Both the position numbers and the translations under genes were made by a program. A model generated the notes under the pieces. It was not told the origin of the DNA. It did not search any database and was given only the letters and a program-made list of their open reading frames with translations. From Chitinophagaceae bacterium (lineage in GTDB: Bacteria > Bacteroidota > Bacteroidia > Chitinophagales > Chitinophagaceae), in contig JAEUVJ010000053.1 of the NCBI GenBank assembly GCA_016787085.1, positions 1 through 64,000 of the forward strand: a DNA stretch of 64,000 nucleotides, written 5' to 3'. The stretch's first letter is position 1, and every line of letters begins with the position of its first letter. Positions 8,624 to 17,366 of this stretch are shown piece after piece.

Positions 8624-10531
8624 ATGAAACACCAACTGGTCTTACTAGTTTTTTTACAGCTATACTGCATTCCATCCATGGCTCAGTATATCGGGATAGG
8701 GACATCCAATCCGCAAGCAAGACTGCACGTAACTGACAGCAGCGTGATATTCTCGGCTTCAGGCGGTGCCGTTGCCTCGCCGCGCAATCCACCAAATACC
8801 GGCCCGGGCAGAAAGATGCTGTGGTATGCCGATAGAGCTGCTTTCAGAAGCGGTTTTGCTGCCACTGCTTACTGGGACAGAGACAGTACAGGTAATTATT
8901 CATTGGCAGTAGGTAACAATCCATTGGCTCTTGGAGACAACAGCGTATCTATCGGATCCTTCACGCAGGCAAGAGGTACAGGGAGTATAGCGGTGGGGGG
9001 CAATTCTATCGCTTACAAGGATTATACAATTGCTATAGGCGACAGGGCGGAAGCAGGGGGTATATGGTCTGTTTCCCTGGGAATGCTGAATAAGGCTAAT
9101 GGCAACAATAGTTTTGCTACTGGCAGATCGGCTTTGGCAACTGGTGTTTCCAGTATGGCTCTGGGGCAGGATGTTAAAGCATCTGAGTTTTGCAGCGTAG
9201 CAATGGGCTATCAGACAAAAGCGGATATCCCTTATAGCTTTGTTGCCGGGCAGTACAACGATACTGCAGATGTGCCTAATGCCGGGAAAATTTTCCAGAT
9301 CGGGAATGGCAATGCTGACAATAACCGCTCTAATGCCATTACTGTTTTATCGGATGGCCGCACAGGTATCGCTATTTCATCACCAATAGTATTGCTGCAC
9401 CAGGACCAGGGTGATGGCCTCGCAACGTATCATAAGTTCACCTCCGGTAACAGCACAGGTCAGACTTTATTCGATGGCTTCGATATTGGTATAAATGCCG
9501 GCGGTGAGGCTGAGATAAAACAAAGAGAGAATACCCACATCAGTTTTTTTACCAATAATATTTCCCGTGTAAGAATAGATTCAGCAGGCAATGTTGGTAT
9601 TGGAGATATAACACCATCTGCCAGGCTTCAGGTGACGGAAGGAAGTGTTGTTTTCAATACTTCCGGTACTATTCCGGGTACGCCTGATGACGTACCGGTA
9701 ACCGGTGCAGGCAGAAGAATGCTTTGGTATGCAGATAAAGCGGCGTTTCGTGCCGGGTATGTATCGGGTACAAACTGGGATGCTGCTAACACCGGTAATT
9801 ATTCATTTGCTATGGGCAATAATACATTGGCAACAGGTTTCGCTTCTCTGGCAGCAGGTGAAAACTCATCCGCTACCGGCGTTTCAGCCGTAGCGCTGGG
9901 AAATAATACAACTGCTTCAGGTAATTACTCCATGGCTGCCGGTGAAGAAAGCTCAGCCAATGCTACGGCGGCAGCAGCATTCGGAGAAAATGTAAAAGCT
10001 AACGGCTATGCTTCACTGGTTGCAGGCCGGTTTAATGATTCGATTGTGTCAAAGCAAACATTAATAGCATCCAATACTCCGCTGTTCATTGTTGGCAATG
10101 GCGTTAGTGATGTGTCGAGAAGTAATGCGCTGGTAGTGCGCAACGATGCCAACACAGGTATCAATAACAGCAACCCGAGAACCAACCTGGATGTGAATGG
10201 AGATGTAGCCATCCGGCAAAATTCCATTGCACTGGTAAACGGCGCTAATAATAATATTGATCCCGGTAAGTTTAGCTTCGTTACCGTTTCAGGCCCTACG
10301 GCGGCATTTTCCATCAGCGGGGTTCAAAACGGAAGAGACGGTAAGATCGTTACCATTCTGAATACAACAGGACAGGATATGACGATCGGGAACCTCTCTG
10401 TCAGTTCCGCAGCGTTGAACCGGATCAACACCCTGAGTGGTGCAGATATTATTACAGTGGGTAACGGCTCTGTAACCATGCAATACAGCGCCGCAGATAG
10501 TCGTTGGATGGTCATTGCGCTAAGGGAATAA
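8624..10531 (+). CDS. secreted YadA-head-repeat protein with internal duplication
   Basis: Protein of 635 aa from the ATG at 8624, chosen because it starts a good signal peptide (MKHQLVLLVFLQLYCIPSMAQ); an upstream ATG at 8528 would add 32 unlikely residues. Then comes YIGIGTSNPQARLHV. The body consists of YadA-like head repeats (SxAxGxxxxAxGxxSxAxG). The module that starts with GRKMLWYADRAAFRSG (about residue 61) recurs as GRRMLWYADKAAFRAG (about 364), each followed by its own run of head repeats, so the protein is a tandem duplication. There is no S74 domain or outer-membrane anchor. Probably a trimeric secreted or surface fibre. Confidence 0.85.
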   Translation: MKHQLVLLVFLQLYCIPSMAQYIGIGTSNPQARLHVTDSSVIFSASGGAVASPRNPPNTGPGRKMLWYADRAAFRSGFAATAYWDRDSTGNYSLAVGNNPLALGDNSVSIGSFTQARGTGSIAVGGNSIAYKDYTIAIGDRAEAGGIWSVSLGMLNKANGNNSFATGRSALATGVSSMALGQDVKASEFCSVAMGYQTKADIPYSFVAGQYNDTADVPNAGKIFQIGNGNADNNRSNAITVLSDGRTGIAISSPIVLLHQDQGDGLATYHKFTSGNSTGQTLFDGFDIGINAGGEAEIKQRENTHISFFTNNISRVRIDSAGNVGIGDITPSARLQVTEGSVVFNTSGTIPGTPDDVPVTGAGRRMLWYADKAAFRAGYVSGTNWDAANTGNYSFAMGNNTLATGFASLAAGENSSATGVSAVALGNNTTASGNYSMAAGEESSANATAAAAFGENVKANGYASLVAGRFNDSIVSKQTLIASNTPLFIVGNGVSDVSRSNALVVRNDANTGINNSNPRTNLDVNGDVAIRQNSIALVNGANNNIDPGKFSFVTVSGPTAAFSISGVQNGRDGKIVTILNTTGQDMTIGNLSVSSAALNRINTLSGADIITVGNGSVTMQYSAADSRWMVIALRE

Positions 10532-10752
10532 GGAGGCTTAATTCTTGTTAGCTTTCGTCACGCTGCGCCCCGGTACACAGGCGGGTATGGTTTTTTTACG
10601 AGCCTGTTTTGCGGGAACTACTAAAACTTTTCTTTTTGGATGCAAAACTTTATTCCCCGTGAGGGCTTTTCACGGTAAGGATTTGTCTTTTTTTTACAAT
10701 GACTAAACCATTGTGAAGTATTCTTGTCTCATCATCTCAAATTTTAAATTTT

Positions 10753-11667
10753 ATGAAAATATCCCGCTACCTGCTTGGATTTTTTACCTGCCTGGCTGTA
10801 TCAGCCCAGGCTCAGAATGAGTCCGGCATTGATTCCACCGGTCTTCCCGGCGACAATTTCAGCCTGCAAGGCGCATTAGCCATGTTTCAAAAAGCCAGTT
10901 CTCCTGAAGATTTTGAAAAGCTGCTGAATAGTCAGGACAACAATGTCAACAACCTGGACCTGAACGAAGACGGAGAAACAGATTACATCCGTGTAATAGA
11001 TAATTCGGATAAAGATGTTCATGCCTTTGTATTACAGGCTGTCATTTCTGAAAAGGAAAGCCAGGATATTGCCGTGATCGAATTAGAAAAAACAGGTGAT
11101 ACCACTGCGGTACTGCAGATCGTGGGTGACGAAGATATTTATGGCGAGCAGGTGATCGTGGAGCCTGACGGTGGCGGCGATGATGACGGTGCCTTCTTAT
11201 CTGATCTCAATAATACTGTTGCACACGGACCCTATGCTGGTCAATATACCCGTGAAACAAGGGTAGTGATCAATGTTTGGTTCTGGCCTTCTGTACGTTT
11301 TGTATATGGCCCTCTTTACCGACCCTGGGTATCTCCCTGGAGATGGCGTCATCATCCTGCCTGGTGGAGACCTTGGAGACCACTGGCATGGCGTGTATGG
11401 CATCCCCGTTGCATCGTTCATCACCGGCCATTTGTAGTGGTACGTACGCATAGAGTGGTAAGGGCACATGCTATTTACAGGCCGGTAAGGATGAGCTCTG
11501 TTACAGTAAGGACCCGCCATGCAACAGCCGTCAACGGATACAGGGTAACGAGAACAAAGACCACAGTTACGGGGCCCAGAGGCCGGCAGGCTACTAAGAC
11601 CACTACCACCGTCAGGGGCAAAGGCGGGCAGGTGAAAGGCAGAAAGACAACGATAAAAAGAAGATAA
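10753..11667 (+). CDS. exported Trp/Arg/His-rich hypothetical protein
   Basis: Protein of 304 aa. Signal peptide MKISRYLLGFFTCLAVSAQAQ. The N-terminal half (to about 150) is acidic with a conserved-looking DLNEDGETDYIRV segment, which resembles a calcium-binding loop. The middle (about 175-245) is extremely rich in W, R, H and P (SPWRWRHHPAWWRPWRPLAW), and the C-terminus is a basic Thr/Arg/Lys tail (TKTTTTVRGKGG). Proteins of this layout recur in Chitinophagaceae but no function is known to me. Surface charge and length suggest an envelope-attached or DNA/polysaccharide-binding role at most; this is a guess. A terminator follows. Confidence 0.8.
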   Translation: MKISRYLLGFFTCLAVSAQAQNESGIDSTGLPGDNFSLQGALAMFQKASSPEDFEKLLNSQDNNVNNLDLNEDGETDYIRVIDNSDKDVHAFVLQAVISEKESQDIAVIELEKTGDTTAVLQIVGDEDIYGEQVIVEPDGGGDDDGAFLSDLNNTVAHGPYAGQYTRETRVVINVWFWPSVRFVYGPLYRPWVSPWRWRHHPAWWRPWRPLAWRVWHPRCIVHHRPFVVVRTHRVVRAHAIYRPVRMSSVTVRTRHATAVNGYRVTRTKTTVTGPRGRQATKTTTTVRGKGGQVKGRKTTIKRR

Positions 11668-11692
11668 TCAAAGCATATATCTGTCAGCAAAC

Positions 11693-11718
11693 AGACCCGG
11701 TATGTTCCGGGTCTTTTC
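11693..11718 (+). terminator. Rho-independent terminator
   Basis: Eight-bp stem AGACCCGG / CCGGGTCT with a six-base loop and a TTTTC tail, 25 bases after the stop of the Trp/Arg-rich protein gene. Confidence 0.8.
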
Positions 11719-11899
11719 ATTTTATTACAATGACCGGTGATAGGCGGGTTTATTATTCTCCTCAATCAGCATTATGAGCCTCATCATGTGCAAAGAAATT
11801 TCTGGATTTTGCGCAAAAAGAGTTATAATTTACATATACCATTCCAGAGTACCCCAGGGAAAAGAGTAAACAACATTGCTTCACTTAAATTTTAATCCC

Positions 11900-12274
11900 A
11901 TGGTTCAGGTAGAAACCGCACAGCTCACCGCAGAGTGCGAATCCTGGAGACAAGTTCTCCGCTTATACCGCGAAGAATTTAGCCAGGACAAAACAAAACT
12001 CCAGCTCGCCGCCAGCCGCACTCTCTCCAAAGACCAGTTACAGCAAGTAGAACATCTCCACAACCAGTTTCACATTCAGCTCATCAACATTCACGATCTC
12101 AAGCAAGCGATCAAAAACCATGACCGCAAGATCGGTTATGAAATGCGTGAGCAAAAGGGGTTGAATGAAGAAACAGTAGCTGAACATGAAACCCTTTTTA
12201 ATCAATACCAAACCCTGGAGCATACCCTGCAGGAACTCAGGGAAGAATTCAGCGGCTTTCTAAGCCGAACGTAA
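11900..12274 (+). CDS. coiled-coil hypothetical protein
   Basis: Protein of 124 aa counted from the ATG at 11900 (MVQVETAQLTAEC); a TTG at 11876 in the same frame would add eight residues and is less likely. The whole chain is charged and helical with heptad-like spacing (LTAECESWRQVLRLYREEF, LHNQFHIQLINIHDLKQAI, LFNQYQTLEHTLQELREEF), so an all-alpha coiled-coil protein. It has no signal peptide and no known domain that I recognise. It lies alone upstream of the EF-G paralogue. Confidence 0.75.
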   Translation: MVQVETAQLTAECESWRQVLRLYREEFSQDKTKLQLAASRTLSKDQLQQVEHLHNQFHIQLINIHDLKQAIKNHDRKIGYEMREQKGLNEETVAEHETLFNQYQTLEHTLQELREEFSGFLSRT

Positions 12275-12387
12275 TAACCTGATAGTTTTTTGAAGCAATA
12301 AAGTAAACTGGCTGGGATATCACCCGATATTCCGGCACGCAGTTATGTCCACGTACGTTATTAACGATCACAATTAAATTTTTTGCT

Positions 12388-14523
12388 ATGCCAGAATTTG
12401 ATACCTCACATGTCAAAAATATAGTCTTGCTGGGCCATGCCGGCTCAGGTAAGACCACCTTAGCGGAGTGCATGCTATATGAAGCAGGCCTGATCACCCG
12501 AAAAGGTTCTATATCAGAAAGAAATACAACAGGAGATTACCACGAACTGGAACAGGAACGTGGTAATTCTATTTTTAGCAAGCTCCTTCATACCAAATGG
12601 AGAGGCTATAAGATCAATGTCATTGATACACCCGGCTACGATGATTTTACCGGGGAAGTCATTTCTGCATTAAGAGTAGCTGATACCGGCGTTATGTTAT
12701 TGAACGCTGTGATGGGGGTAGAAGTAGGTACTGACATCATCTGGGAATACACGGAAAAATTCAGGACGCCCATGATATTTGCCGTCAATAAACTGGACGA
12801 TGATAATGCTGATTTTGATAAAACAGTCCGGGAAGCTAAATCACATTTTGGCAGTAATGTGGTTGTGGTGCAGTACCCTCACCAGGTCGGAGCAGGCTTT
12901 CATGAGATCATTGATGTGCTGCGGATGACCATGTACAAGTTCACCGACAATGGAGGCAAGCCGGAGAAACTTCCTGTTCCGGAGGATCAGAAGGCAAGAG
13001 CCGATGAATTACATAAAGAGCTGATCGAGGCCATCGCCAGTAATGATGAAGGACTGATGGAAAAATATTTTGATAAAGGTGAGTTGGATGAAGACGAAAT
13101 GAAGATGGGTTTGAAGAAGGCAATGATCAACCACGATCTCTTCCCTGTTTTCTGTTTGTCAGCAGAAAGAAACATGGGCAGCGGCAGGTTGATGGGCTTT
13201 ATTGATAACGTTTGCCCCAGTGCCAATGAAATGCCGCCTCAAACTACAAAGAGCGGCGATAAACTTGCCTGTGATGCCAACGGACCGGCGTGCATCTTTA
13301 TTTACAAAACGGTCAGCGAACCTCATGTAGGTGAATTATCTTTCTTCAAGGTCTATTCCGGTACTATTAAAAGCGGGATGGAACTGGAAAACGAATCAAC
13401 CGGTGTTACAGAAAAGATCAGCCAGTTGTTTTTGGTAGAAGGGAATAAACGTTCTAATGTGAATGAACTGGTAGCGGGTGATATCGGGGCGACCCTGAAA
13501 TTGAAGAATACGCATGTCAACAATACTTTACATGCCCGTGGTAAGAACTATGAGTTGCATCCTATCGCATTTCCTCCGCCGAATATGACAGTGGCTATTG
13601 AAACACTGAAAAAAGGGGAAGAAGAAAAACTATCACAGGCCATGCACCAGTTACGGGAAGAGGATCCTACTTTGCTGGTTGAAGTTTCGCCAGAGTTAAA
13701 ACAAACATTGATCCATTGTCAGGGTGATATGCACCTGGCAGTGGCTAAATGGAAGATCGAGCATAATCATAAACTGGAAGTAAAATTCGTAAAACCCAGG
13801 ATAGCCTACAGGGAAACCATCCGCAAGATGGCCGATGCCAGTTATCGTCACAAAAAACAAAGTGGTGGCGCCGGCCAGTTTGGTGAGGTGTTCATGCGTA
13901 TTGAGCCCTGGTATGAAGGTATGCCCGAACCAAAAGATCTTACCGTAAGGGGCAGGGATATATATGACCTTGACTGGGGTGGTAAACTCGTCTTCTACAA
14001 CTGTATTGTTGGTGGCGCTATTGATGCCCGTTTCCTTCCGTCTGTTTTAAAAGGAGTGATGGAGAAAATGCACAATGGCCCGCTCACCGGTTCGTATGCC
14101 CGTGATATACGTGTCAGCGTATATGATGGCAAGATGCACCCGGTTGACTCCAATGATATTTCCTTTAAGATAGCGGGTTTGCAGGCATTCCGCCAGGCAT
14201 TTCAGCAGGCCGACCCGCAGATACTGGAACCGATCTATCATGTAGAAGTGTTGTGTCCTGATGATCTTACCGGACCTGTGATGGGTGACCTGCAAAGCCG
14301 CCGCGCCATAGTAGAAGGCATAGACAGCGAAGGCCATTTCCAGAAAGTGATCGCCAAAGTACCTTTGGCGGAAATGGAGGGTTATTCTTCTTCACTGCGT
14401 TCTATCACGCAGGGAAGAGCAAAATTCAAAATGTATTTCCAGGCTTATGAAGCGGTGCCGTTTGAGATCCAACGCAGGCTGATAGATGAGTACAGTAAGA
14501 CGGCCAAAGAAGAGTTTGCATAA
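12388..14523 (+). CDS. elongation factor G-like translation GTPase (EF-G paralogue)
   Basis: Protein of 711 aa with the full EF-G domain order. GTPase motifs: P-loop GHAGSGKT (16-23), DTPGYDDF (from D80) and NKLDD (134-138). Switch I has the family's QERG sequence but continues NS instead of the usual IT of translocation-active EF-G. Domain IV is present (SYRHKKQSGGAGQFGEV). This divergence is typical of the second EF-G copies of Bacteroidota, whose roles (translocation only, or ribosome recycling) differ between species. A clear terminator follows. The main fusA is expected elsewhere in the genome. Confidence 0.9.
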   Translation: MPEFDTSHVKNIVLLGHAGSGKTTLAECMLYEAGLITRKGSISERNTTGDYHELEQERGNSIFSKLLHTKWRGYKINVIDTPGYDDFTGEVISALRVADTGVMLLNAVMGVEVGTDIIWEYTEKFRTPMIFAVNKLDDDNADFDKTVREAKSHFGSNVVVVQYPHQVGAGFHEIIDVLRMTMYKFTDNGGKPEKLPVPEDQKARADELHKELIEAIASNDEGLMEKYFDKGELDEDEMKMGLKKAMINHDLFPVFCLSAERNMGSGRLMGFIDNVCPSANEMPPQTTKSGDKLACDANGPACIFIYKTVSEPHVGELSFFKVYSGTIKSGMELENESTGVTEKISQLFLVEGNKRSNVNELVAGDIGATLKLKNTHVNNTLHARGKNYELHPIAFPPPNMTVAIETLKKGEEEKLSQAMHQLREEDPTLLVEVSPELKQTLIHCQGDMHLAVAKWKIEHNHKLEVKFVKPRIAYRETIRKMADASYRHKKQSGGAGQFGEVFMRIEPWYEGMPEPKDLTVRGRDIYDLDWGGKLVFYNCIVGGAIDARFLPSVLKGVMEKMHNGPLTGSYARDIRVSVYDGKMHPVDSNDISFKIAGLQAFRQAFQQADPQILEPIYHVEVLCPDDLTGPVMGDLQSRRAIVEGIDSEGHFQKVIAKVPLAEMEGYSSSLRSITQGRAKFKMYFQAYEAVPFEIQRRLIDEYSKTAKEEFA

Positions 14524-14550
14524 ACACCAGCCAGACCAATTGCTTTTGAA

Positions 14551-14573
14551 GGCCCCGGTGACGGGGCCTTTTT
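14551..14573 (+). terminator. Rho-independent terminator
   Basis: GC-rich stem GGCCCCG / CGGGGCC with loop GTGA and five T, 27 bases after the EF-G paralogue. Confidence 0.92.
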
Positions 14574-14638
14574 GTACTTCAAATTGATTATCCTTCAAGC
14601 GGAGTGTTTTTGTAACTTAACAGTAAAATTTTCTTGTC

Positions 14639-16174
14639 ATGACCCGCCTTTTTTTTCTTGCAGCAGGTTTATTGAGTGCTTTTTTTGATTCCTTTTCCCA
14701 GATACAGCCTTGTATTGACGTACGGGCAGCCCGTAAAGATAATGGCGCAGGGCAGGGGGTATATGATTTCAATAATAAATGGACACCGGGAGCTATACTG
14801 ACGGTAAGCTTTCTCAATGGTACGGAGTGGCAAAAAGAGAAAGTGAAACAATATGCACCACAATGGTGCAGCTACGCCAATGTGAAATTCAATTTCCTGA
14901 GCCAGGGCGCCGGCGATATACGGATCAGCTTTGACAAGAAAGGGTCTTATTCTTATATCGGTGTGGATGCTAAAAACAGAAAACCTGCCGAGGAGACCAT
15001 GAACCTGGGCTGGATCAATGACAGCAAAACAGAAGGGCAGTTAAAGTCAGTCATATTGCATGAATTCGGACATACACTCGGGTTGCTCCATGAGCACATG
15101 AACCCGATGAGTAACATCAAATGGAATAAGGAAGTGGTGTATGCCTATTACCTGCAATACGATGGATGGAGTAAGGAAATGGTGGACCGGCAGGTATTTG
15201 ACCGATACAGTGTCACCATGACCAATAAAAGCTATGATCCGAAGTCTATCATGCATTATCCTATACCCGCCAGTTTTACTAACGACGGATATGCCGTCGG
15301 GGAGAACTTTGACATTTCTGACAGTGACAGAAAGCTGATCGCAGAGTTGTATCCTTCCAATAAAGTGTTGCCGCTTGACAATAAAACAATACTATGGTCG
15401 AAACTGGAGAATATGAATATCGAGTATAACGTGACAGAGAACGGGCAGCTCGGTATGCGGATCAAACAGAACTTTACTATCTACAATGCACAGAACAGCA
15501 AATGCATCATGGCTGTTTATTTTTATAATGCCGATGACGGCAAGGCATTGGTTGACCAGGACGGTGTTAAGGCTTCTGCGGACGGCAAAGTAGCTGCATT
15601 CACCTATTTCAACCCGGGCTACCAGAATACAGAATACAAAGACCTTTCCCTGTTTATGCCTTATGATGAGCTGGAGCTTGGCGCCGGTAATTTCCGGCTG
15701 AAGTGTTATGTGGCCTTATTTGATCCAAATCTGAAGGTCATCACTTCCAGTGGGTACCAGTATTTTACTTTTTCGCAGGGTATCAGTTGCAAGGAAGTGA
15801 AACTGGAAGTAAAGTATGAAGATGCGGGCCAGCGGATAGCCCTTACACCTATCTTCACTATTGAGAATGCCAAAGGTGTTGCCTGTCATGCGGTAGCCTA
15901 TTTTTATGATGAGAGAGGGGTGCCGTTGAAAGATATTAATAGCACGTATAGTACACGGGAATCAACCATAGCCAGTACGGTTGACTTTACGCCCGGTTAC
16001 CCGGTTACCCTGTACAATAATAACCAGATGGATTTTACGATCTATCTCCCGTATACCGAGCTGCATTTACCGAAAGGTTTCTACAGGCTTCAGTACAAAG
16101 TCGTATTGTTTGATGATAAATGGAACCGGATCGTGAGCAGCCAGTTGTATAATTTTACGTTCAACCAGAATTGA
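14639..16174 (+). CDS. secreted astacin-like (M12A) zinc metalloprotease with two C-terminal repeat domains
   Basis: Protein of 511 aa. Signal peptide MTRLFFLAAGLLSAFFDSFS. The catalytic zinc motif HEFGHTLGLLHEH has H141, E142, H145 and H151 in the HExxHxxGxxHE pattern of astacins, and the Met-turn is SIMHYP (M205). From about residue 250 the chain holds two related domains of about 125 residues, each with a F.I.NAKG/NSKC core, a FYF...VAYFY-like strand, a FNPGY/FTPGY motif and a FxLPYxEL helix (PYDELELGAGNFRLK, PYTELHLPKGFYRLQ). These are probably substrate- or surface-binding. The protein acts outside the cytoplasm; substrate unknown. Confidence 0.9.
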   Translation: MTRLFFLAAGLLSAFFDSFSQIQPCIDVRAARKDNGAGQGVYDFNNKWTPGAILTVSFLNGTEWQKEKVKQYAPQWCSYANVKFNFLSQGAGDIRISFDKKGSYSYIGVDAKNRKPAEETMNLGWINDSKTEGQLKSVILHEFGHTLGLLHEHMNPMSNIKWNKEVVYAYYLQYDGWSKEMVDRQVFDRYSVTMTNKSYDPKSIMHYPIPASFTNDGYAVGENFDISDSDRKLIAELYPSNKVLPLDNKTILWSKLENMNIEYNVTENGQLGMRIKQNFTIYNAQNSKCIMAVYFYNADDGKALVDQDGVKASADGKVAAFTYFNPGYQNTEYKDLSLFMPYDELELGAGNFRLKCYVALFDPNLKVITSSGYQYFTFSQGISCKEVKLEVKYEDAGQRIALTPIFTIENAKGVACHAVAYFYDERGVPLKDINSTYSTRESTIASTVDFTPGYPVTLYNNNQMDFTIYLPYTELHLPKGFYRLQYKVVLFDDKWNRIVSSQLYNFTFNQN

Positions 16175-16188
16175 CAGGTCCCTGCTGA

Positions 16189-16860
16189 TCATTTAGTAAA
16201 GCTGATACACTCTTTCAGTTCTTTTTCTGTATACGCTAAACCATACTGTTTTAATACATCTTCCGGCACACCATTCCATTGATTGGCCTGGTTACCGGCA
16301 TAGCCAAGGTCTTTTACACCGATCTGCGAAGTGTAAAAACCAGTGGCAGTCAGGTTGCGCATCAAAGTAAAGAATGCTACACCCTGTGTCAGTTGGTTAT
16401 TGTTTTTTGCATTTTCAGGATACGCGATCAGGTCAACGATCTCCATTTGCTGAGCAGGAGTACAATCTTTAAATGTCTTATCAAAACGTTTCAGTGCATA
16501 CATATCCAGCCAGCGCAGGCCACCCCGCATAGGCACCTGGTGCTGAGGCATGTCTTTTACGATGAACTCGATGAAATCAGGCACTTTGGCTTCCGATGCG
16601 TTGCCACTCACTTCATCTTTGGGAATGATGATGTCGGCCAGCAATGTGATTGTTGCTATTTCATGATCAGTGAAAAATTTTCCTTTGGCCAGTATTTCCT
16701 TTTCACGGGCTATCTCTTCCGGGTTTCGGTCAAGGTTAAATTTTGGCTCAGCAGCCACGTCTTCCGGTTTCTTTTTCTCTTCATTGCTGCAGCCTGCTGC
16801 AATAGCCCCGCCGGCAATAGCGCCGGTAGCGATCAGTTTGAGTGATTTTCTTCTGTCCAT
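16189..16860 (-). CDS. gluconate 2-dehydrogenase subunit 3 family protein (Tat-exported, lipoprotein)
   Basis: Protein of 223 aa from the ATG at 16860; a TTG five codons upstream is possible. The N-terminus MDRRKSLKLIATG is a twin-arginine signal and ends in the lipobox IAAGC (C24), so the protein is exported folded and lipid-anchored. The motif FTDHEIATITLLADIIIPKD is characteristic of the family. In characterised relatives this small subunit accompanies the GMC flavoprotein through the Tat pathway. The GMC partner lies upstream on the same strand but is separated from it by a DUF559 gene with flanking repeats; those repeats now supply this gene's upstream bases. Confidence 0.9.
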   Translation of the reverse strand: MDRRKSLKLIATGAIAGGAIAAGCSNEEKKKPEDVAAEPKFNLDRNPEEIAREKEILAKGKFFTDHEIATITLLADIIIPKDEVSGNASEAKVPDFIEFIVKDMPQHQVPMRGGLRWLDMYALKRFDKTFKDCTPAQQMEIVDLIAYPENAKNNNQLTQGVAFFTLMRNLTATGFYTSQIGVKDLGYAGNQANQWNGVPEDVLKQYGLAYTEKELKECISFTK

Positions 16861-16862
16861 AT

Positions 16863-16897
16863 GAACCCCCAACCCCCTAAAGGGGGCTTTTAGACTC
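16863..16897. repeat. left inverted copy of a palindromic repeat flanking the DUF559 gene
   Basis: Contains the palindromic core CCCCTAAAGGGGG (16874-16886) and reads AACCCCC, AA, core, CTTTTAGACTC. The reverse complement of 17329-17366 reads almost the same. It includes the DUF559 stop codon and ends two bases short of the start of the subunit 3 gene. Confidence 0.75.
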
Positions 16898-17318
16898 CTT
16901 CATTTGAAGAAGTATTTTGTTTTTGTGATTTTTCAATTTTTTCGATGTGCGCTAAAATATCCGTCAACACTATACCTATATGCTTAAGAACTTGTTCATT
17001 CGGGAATCTTACAATATTATAATTCGAGGCTGTAAGATTATGCTGTCGGCGTTCGTCATTTTCTTTCACTGCAGGCAGGTCATGAATTGACCCGTCAACC
17101 TCAATAATTAGTCTCAATTTATGACAATAAAAGTCAACAATATATATTCCCAGAGGATGCTGTCGTCTGAATCTATAGCCGTTAAAAGATTTTAAATGGA
17201 GCCAAAGTGCATTTTCTGCGGCAGTCATATTTTTTCGCAGGGCCTTAGCATTCTCAAAAATCAGAGGGAATGCTCCATCGAACATTCCACCTGTCTTATA
17301 TGGATTTTTTGATGACAT
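16890..17318 (-). CDS. DUF559 family endonuclease-like protein
   Basis: Protein of 142 aa. The sequence is typical of DUF559, a family with the fold of very-short-patch-repair endonucleases: AENALWLHLKSFNGYRFRRQ, then GIYIVDFYCHKLRLIIEVDG (the D and the E of IEVDG fit the PD-(D/E)xK site), then ENDERRQHNL and VRFPNEQVL. The biological role of the family is unknown. Both ends of the gene touch inverted copies of the same palindromic repeat, and the stop codon lies inside one of them, which suggests the gene and repeats form a unit inserted into the GMC/subunit 3 pair. Confidence 0.9.
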   Translation of the reverse strand: MSSKNPYKTGGMFDGAFPLIFENAKALRKNMTAAENALWLHLKSFNGYRFRRQHPLGIYIVDFYCHKLRLIIEVDGSIHDLPAVKENDERRQHNLTASNYNIVRFPNEQVLKHIGIVLTDILAHIEKIEKSQKQNTSSNEGV

Positions 17319-17328
17319 TGTACTTATC

Positions 17329-17366
17329 AGACTCTAAAGTCCCCCTTTAGGGGATTTAGGGGTTTA
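17329..17366. repeat. right inverted copy of the palindromic repeat flanking the DUF559 gene
   Basis: Core CCCCCTTTAGGGG at 17341-17353. Read on the minus strand it is AAACCCCTAAAT, core, ACTTTAGAGTC, matching the left copy at nearly all positions. It contains the stop codon of the GMC gene (17364-17366). Confidence 0.75.

Larger units (their letters stand above)
16864..17366 (-). mobile_element. putative small element: DUF559 gene between inverted palindromic repeats
   Basis: About 500 bp made only of a DUF559 gene and two inverted, partly palindromic repeats at its edges. It sits between the two functionally linked genes for a GMC oxidoreductase and its subunit 3. The right repeat begins at the GMC stop codon. 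No target duplication could be made out, so mobility is inferred from the structure alone. Confidence 0.45.

Noticed and set aside
3831..10531. Prophage remnant, because of tail-fibre-like domains
   Set aside because: No capsid, portal, terminase, integrase or lysis genes; both proteins have signal peptides and lie beside a two-component system.
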